Shown: piece by piece, positions 4,874-7,427 of the stretch | Position numbering within the stretch: position 1 is the first letter of the stretch | Layout: the number at the start of each line of letters is the position of its first letter | Program-made: the position numbers and the translations under genes | The notes under the pieces: generated by a model | Told to the model about the DNA's origin: nothing | Database searches by the model: none | The model's input: the letters and a program-made list of their open reading frames with translations, nothing else | Source of the DNA: Chloroflexota bacterium | GTDB lineage: Bacteria; Chloroflexota; Dehalococcoidia; Dehalococcoidales; UBA2162 | NCBI GenBank assembly: GCA_016202525.1 | Contig: JACQOM010000206.1 | Location: forward strand, 1 to 7,427 | Direction: 5' to 3' | Length of the DNA stretch: 7,427 bases

Positions 4874-5461
4874 GTGAAATTGATTTTACTTCTACTCGCT
4901 ACGGTTATAATTATGCTGGGCATAATCGGTACGAGTTCCGCCGCTTATTTCAGCGATTCTGAAATTTCTAACAATAATCACCTGACTGCGGCCGAACAGG
5001 TGACGGTGACTTTGATTGGCGATGGTTTCGAAGGGAATCCCTGGACGACTAACTGGGATGGGAATGGGGCGACCAACTGGCTGCAAAAGCTGAACGACGG
5101 TCACACTGGCACATATGCCGCCGAATGCAAAAAGGGTAATAATGGGAGCTTCACCTCAGATAGTTTGAATGCTTCGACGGCAACCATGATTAAGGTATCC
5201 TTCTGGTTCAAACCAACGTCACTGGCGGCCGGTGATATGCTGGTGCAGATATATAACGGGAGTACCTATAATACGTGGTATGACCTGGTGAACTATCCTA
5301 CTTTTCGAGACAATACCTGGTCTTATTTCAGTGAAAATATCACGGACCCGCAATATTTCAAAGGTACCTTCAGGTTGAGGCTTAATGGTTCGGCGTTGAA
5401 AGCTACCGGTAAACTCTTTGATTTAGATGATGTACTGATACAAAGGAAGAACTGGCCATAA
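4874..5461 (+). CDS. Secreted protein with SipW-type signal and carbohydrate-binding-like beta-sandwich
   Basis: A 195-residue exported protein. Start set at the GTG at 4874, because AAAGGGGGTG (4861-4870) then lies at normal distance. A GTG six bases earlier overlaps that site. A hydrophobic segment (2-20) leads to SSAAYFSDSE (21-30), the same SipW processing signal as the upstream protein, with expected cleavage near Ala24. The body (about 45-190) is unlike TasA: GDGFEGNPWTTNWDGNG (49-65), KVSFWFKP (107-114), an LVQIYNGSTYNTWYDL stretch (123-138), WSYFSENI (149-156) and the ending FDLDDVLIQRK (182-192). This alternation of aromatic-rich strands, finishing in a conserved D-D-V-L strand, is the pattern of MAM/LamG or carbohydrate-binding jelly-rolls. 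The fold is inferred from pattern, not matched. It is probably an accessory, anchoring or sugar-binding partner of the fibre protein. Confidence 0.8.
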   Translation: MKLILLLLATVIIMLGIIGTSSAAYFSDSEISNNNHLTAAEQVTVTLIGDGFEGNPWTTNWDGNGATNWLQKLNDGHTGTYAAECKKGNNGSFTSDSLNASTATMIKVSFWFKPTSLAAGDMLVQIYNGSTYNTWYDLVNYPTFRDNTWSYFSENITDPQYFKGTFRLRLNGSALKATGKLFDLDDVLIQRKNWP

Positions 5462-5572
5462 CCTCATGGACGATTGTGTTCTTTACGTTTTGCTACAGGC
5501 TGTTCGACCTGTTGAGAGTATTTCCTTATTGGTGCGATGTATCTTCAGGCTTAGTTCGAGCAAGGTAAAAGA
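5462..5572. other. 3' spacer after the SipW cassette
   Basis: No gene is supported here. A small stem ACAGG-N8-CCTGT lies in the first part. Open frames on the plus strand that begin here run antisense through the solute-binding protein gene and have no ribosome binding site or recognisable product. Confidence 0.5.
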
Positions 5573-5604
5573 GAGGGGAAAGAGACAACGCTCTCTTTCC
5601 CCTC
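5573..5604. terminator. Bidirectional intrinsic terminator between convergent units
   Basis: A perfect 13-bp stem, GAGGGGAAAGAGA (5573-5585) with TCTCTTTCCCCTC (5592-5604), closes the six-base loop CAACGC. On the plus strand a T-rich tail (GTCTTCTTCTTTTCC) follows and ends the signal peptidase/substrate cassette. On the minus strand the tail is short (TCTTTTACC) and would end the solute-binding protein gene 27 bases past its stop codon. Confidence 0.85.
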
Positions 5605-5631
5605 GTCTTCTTCTTTTCCTAGGGTCTGACC

Positions 5632-7427
5632 TCAGAACCCCATTGATTTCTTCAGAGCCTGGTCAATCCAGACGTACTTTACCCAGGCATGGCGACCCCT
5701 GGTGCCAAGGTAGTCTTCACCATGGTAATTCTTCAGCCACGGCCACCACATCGGGGAAACATACGTTCCGGGAAACTGTATATACCAGGCTTGCTCAAGG
5801 GAGTATTGGAAGAATTTCTTCATATCGGGTCCAAGCACGGTTTCGTCGACGAAGAAATAGTCTGCCTGAATCTTACTGAATAACTCGTTGGCGTATTTGT
5901 CGTTAATGCGGGCAGTATTACTGACGTCAGGCGGGTCATAGGGGTGGAAGGCAAAGGGGGTGCTCGCGGTCAAGGACTGGCCAACTGCCTGTTCGTGCTG
6001 AAACCCTTCGCTTATCGAGGTGAATACGGCACGTTCCCTGACGTCCAACGTCAGGTCAACGCCGATTTTGCTCCAGTAGTCCTTGATGACACTTAGCTCA
6101 TCGACAAACTGTTGCTGGGTAAGCACTTTAACCTTGAAGCCATTGGGGTAGCCGGCATCAGCCAGAATCTTCTTTGCCTTATCCGGGTTATAGGTGTAGA
6201 TGTCTTTAATGTTTTGAGGCCACTCCTCTGGCGGGGTGTACATTTGTAAATTTTCGAACTGGGGGGATATGGGAAACACGAGCTGGGCATCACCCCCAAA
6301 ATAACTCTTGATTATCGAGTTGTAGTCTATCGCCATAGTCAGGGCATGGCGGACGCTCTTGTTATACCAGGGTAGCTCCGGCTTGTCCACTCTCAAGCCA
6401 ATGCCGGTGGGAGCCCGGGTGATGAATTTGGCATATTGCAGCTGGGGTGTGGTTTTCAGCATTGTCTTGGCATCCTCCCAGATGAACCCAGCTTTACCCG
6501 GTGGTTCCCCCGGTGCCACATCAACCTTGGCCGTCCGCAGCGCTGCCTGTTGTGTGGACTTGTCGGTGATGATAAAGACCTTGACGCCATCCAGGTAGGG
6601 TAACTGCTGTCCCTTGCCCGGGCCGATAGGGTCAGTGCCCCAATAGTTGGGGTTCTTAACGTAGGTAATCACACTGTTGGGAATGTAATCCTGTATCAGG
6701 AACGCTCCCATGCCGACCACATTCCTCCAGTCCGCCATCTTGTCGTACTTGGTATAGACCTCGGGCGGGAAGATAGAAACAGCGCTAAGACCCTGGTGAA
6801 ATATTATGGATTTAGCCGTTGGCGGAATCTTGTAAACAATAGTGTATTTATCAGCAGCGGTTACCGATTTCGGGCGGCTCTCTGCCGGTACTCTGCCCTG
6901 GAAGAGATAGCCTTTAGGTTCGAAGAACCATTGATTGATGGAAAAAGCCACATCGTCGGCGGTCACCTCTCTGCCATTGACCAGCCGGCTGGCTTCCCGT
7001 GACGGGTCGAGGGCATAGTGAACCCCCTTGCGGAGGTGGACAATAATTGTCTCAGGGTCAGGTATTTCGTAGCTTTCAGCCAGGGCCGGTCCCAGCCGTG
7101 CGACGGAGTTAGTCGGCAGAAACCAGTCGGTCATCTTGCTGCCCGCCGAGCCTTTAGTCCAATCCCCGATATAGAGTGGGTCATTGGTAAAACTGAGTGC
7201 CCAGAGGTCGGTCTGGTTCAGTAACACTGGAGTAAACCCACGCAGGTTAACATCCATGCTTCTGAGTGTCCCCCCATACTTGGGCACTTCTGTTGCTGAC
7301 GTTGCCGGTGTTGTCGGAGCGGTGGGTGCCGTTGGCGCTGCTGGAGCAGTGGGCGCCGTCGGTGGCTTTGGAGTCGTGGGTACTGTCGGTGCTGTAGGCG
7401 CTGCTGGAGCGCAGGATGCCAGCACCA
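5632..7427 (-). CDS. Family 5 ABC transporter substrate-binding lipoprotein (Dpp/Opp type), N-terminus cut by window edge
   Basis: At least 597 residues of a periplasmic or outer-surface binding protein that captures peptides, or for some members nickel or oligosaccharides, and hands them to an ABC permease. The visible 5' end starts inside the signal peptide: V-L-A-S-C is a lipobox, so Cys5 of the fragment is the lipid-attached residue and the true start lies beyond base 7427. The GTG at 7423-7425 is an internal Val codon, not the start. A 40-residue Pro/Thr/Ala tether follows (6-45), then the SBP family 5 fold: KYGGTLR (49-55), ALAESYEI...IIVHLRKGVHY (114-137), LVNGREVTADDVAFSINQ (148-165), and VGMGAFLIQDYIPN...KNPNYW (237-262), near the usual 'GTGPY..NPNYW' motif. 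The C-terminus (KKSMGF) is intact. Permease and ATPase genes are not in the window. The ligand cannot be assigned from sequence. Confidence 0.93.
   Translation of the reverse strand, partial: VLASCAPAAPTAPTVPTTPKPPTAPTAPAAPTAPTAPTTPATSATEVPKYGGTLRSMDVNLRGFTPVLLNQTDLWALSFTNDPLYIGDWTKGSAGSKMTDWFLPTNSVARLGPALAESYEIPDPETIIVHLRKGVHYALDPSREASRLVNGREVTADDVAFSINQWFFEPKGYLFQGRVPAESRPKSVTAADKYTIVYKIPPTAKSIIFHQGLSAVSIFPPEVYTKYDKMADWRNVVGMGAFLIQDYIPNSVITYVKNPNYWGTDPIGPGKGQQLPYLDGVKVFIITDKSTQQAALRTAKVDVAPGEPPGKAGFIWEDAKTMLKTTPQLQYAKFITRAPTGIGLRVDKPELPWYNKSVRHALTMAIDYNSIIKSYFGGDAQLVFPISPQFENLQMYTPPEEWPQNIKDIYTYNPDKAKKILADAGYPNGFKVKVLTQQQFVDELSVIKDYWSKIGVDLTLDVRERAVFTSISEGFQHEQAVGQSLTASTPFAFHPYDPPDVSNTARINDKYANELFSKIQADYFFVDETVLGPDMKKFFQYSLEQAWYIQFPGTYVSPMWWPWLKNYHGEDYLGTRGRHAWVKYVWIDQALKKSMGF
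7291..7410 (-). repeat. Degenerate Pro-Thr-Ala codon repeats encoding a surface tether
   Basis: These 120 bases code for residues 6-45 of the lipoprotein fragment, almost wholly Pro, Thr and Ala in units such as PTA, PTV and PTT. The DNA repeat is visible as well: GGCGCTGCTGGAGC occurs identically at 7334-7347 and 7397-7410 on the plus strand. Such tracts lengthen and shorten easily by slippage or unequal crossing over, in whole codons. The likely role is a flexible spacer holding the binding domain away from the membrane. Confidence 0.8.

Noticed and set aside
5622..5640. Small inverted repeat GGGTCTGA/TCAGAACCC around the stop codon of the solute-binding protein
   Set aside because: The stem is short with a bulge and the much stronger terminator lies 18 bases away, so no separate role is needed.
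5466..5883. Two plus-strand open frames over the terminator and the 3' end of the solute-binding protein gene
   Set aside because: They run antisense to a clear family 5 binding protein. One of them reads through the terminator hairpin. No recognised domain.
6093..6299. Other-frame minus-strand open frame inside the solute-binding protein gene
   Set aside because: It is a shadow frame of a conserved coding region with no start signal.

Overview
The window looks like ordinary chromosomal sequence from a bacterium of medium GC content. It carries six recognisable genes, one small unrecognised gene and one doubtful small reading frame. Several things suggest an uncultured or anaerobic lineage, possibly Chloroflexota (Dehalococcoidia-like): a stand-alone old-yellow-enzyme barrel, a carboxyltransferase subunit without its biotin domain, an ER/SipW-type signal peptidase with TasA-like substrates, and a peptide-binding lipoprotein on a long Pro/Thr/Ala tether. 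That placement is an inference from gene style, not from any marker gene. There are no rRNA, tRNA, CRISPR or transposase sequences.

Left part (1-2563): a flavin oxidoreductase of the OYE family (87-1097, +) converges with a carboxyltransferase subunit of the pyruvate carboxylase/oxaloacetate decarboxylase/transcarboxylase family (1111-2505, -). Only 13 bases separate them. The carboxyltransferase has a clear sigma70-like promoter (TTGCCA-17-TAAAAT on the minus strand). The oxidoreductase has a GT-rich leader that could form a G-quadruplex.

Middle spacer (2564-3425): an AT-richer stretch holding one small minus-strand gene (2950-3216) with its own promoter and a good ribosome binding site. 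A second minus-strand open frame (2708-2920) follows, and may be a coupled gene, the tail of a frameshifted gene, or chance. To the right is a divergent leader region with hairpins and a Shine-Dalgarno sequence that has no start codon.

Central cassette (3426-5604, +): a signal peptidase I of the SipW/ER type with an N-terminal zinc ribbon, followed by two secreted proteins that both carry the SipW-type signal sequence ending in A-Y-F-S-D. The first is TasA/camelysin-like, a family that builds extracellular fibres. The second has the same signal but a different, carbohydrate-binding-like beta-sandwich body. A strong hairpin lies between the two substrate genes and a perfect 13-bp terminator closes the unit. 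The simplest reading is a self-contained surface-fibre or matrix module: a dedicated peptidase, a fibre subunit and an accessory or adhesive subunit.

Right part (5605-7427, -): a family 5 extracellular solute-binding lipoprotein (Dpp/Opp type), cut by the right edge just inside its signal peptide. It shares the bidirectional terminator with the central cassette.
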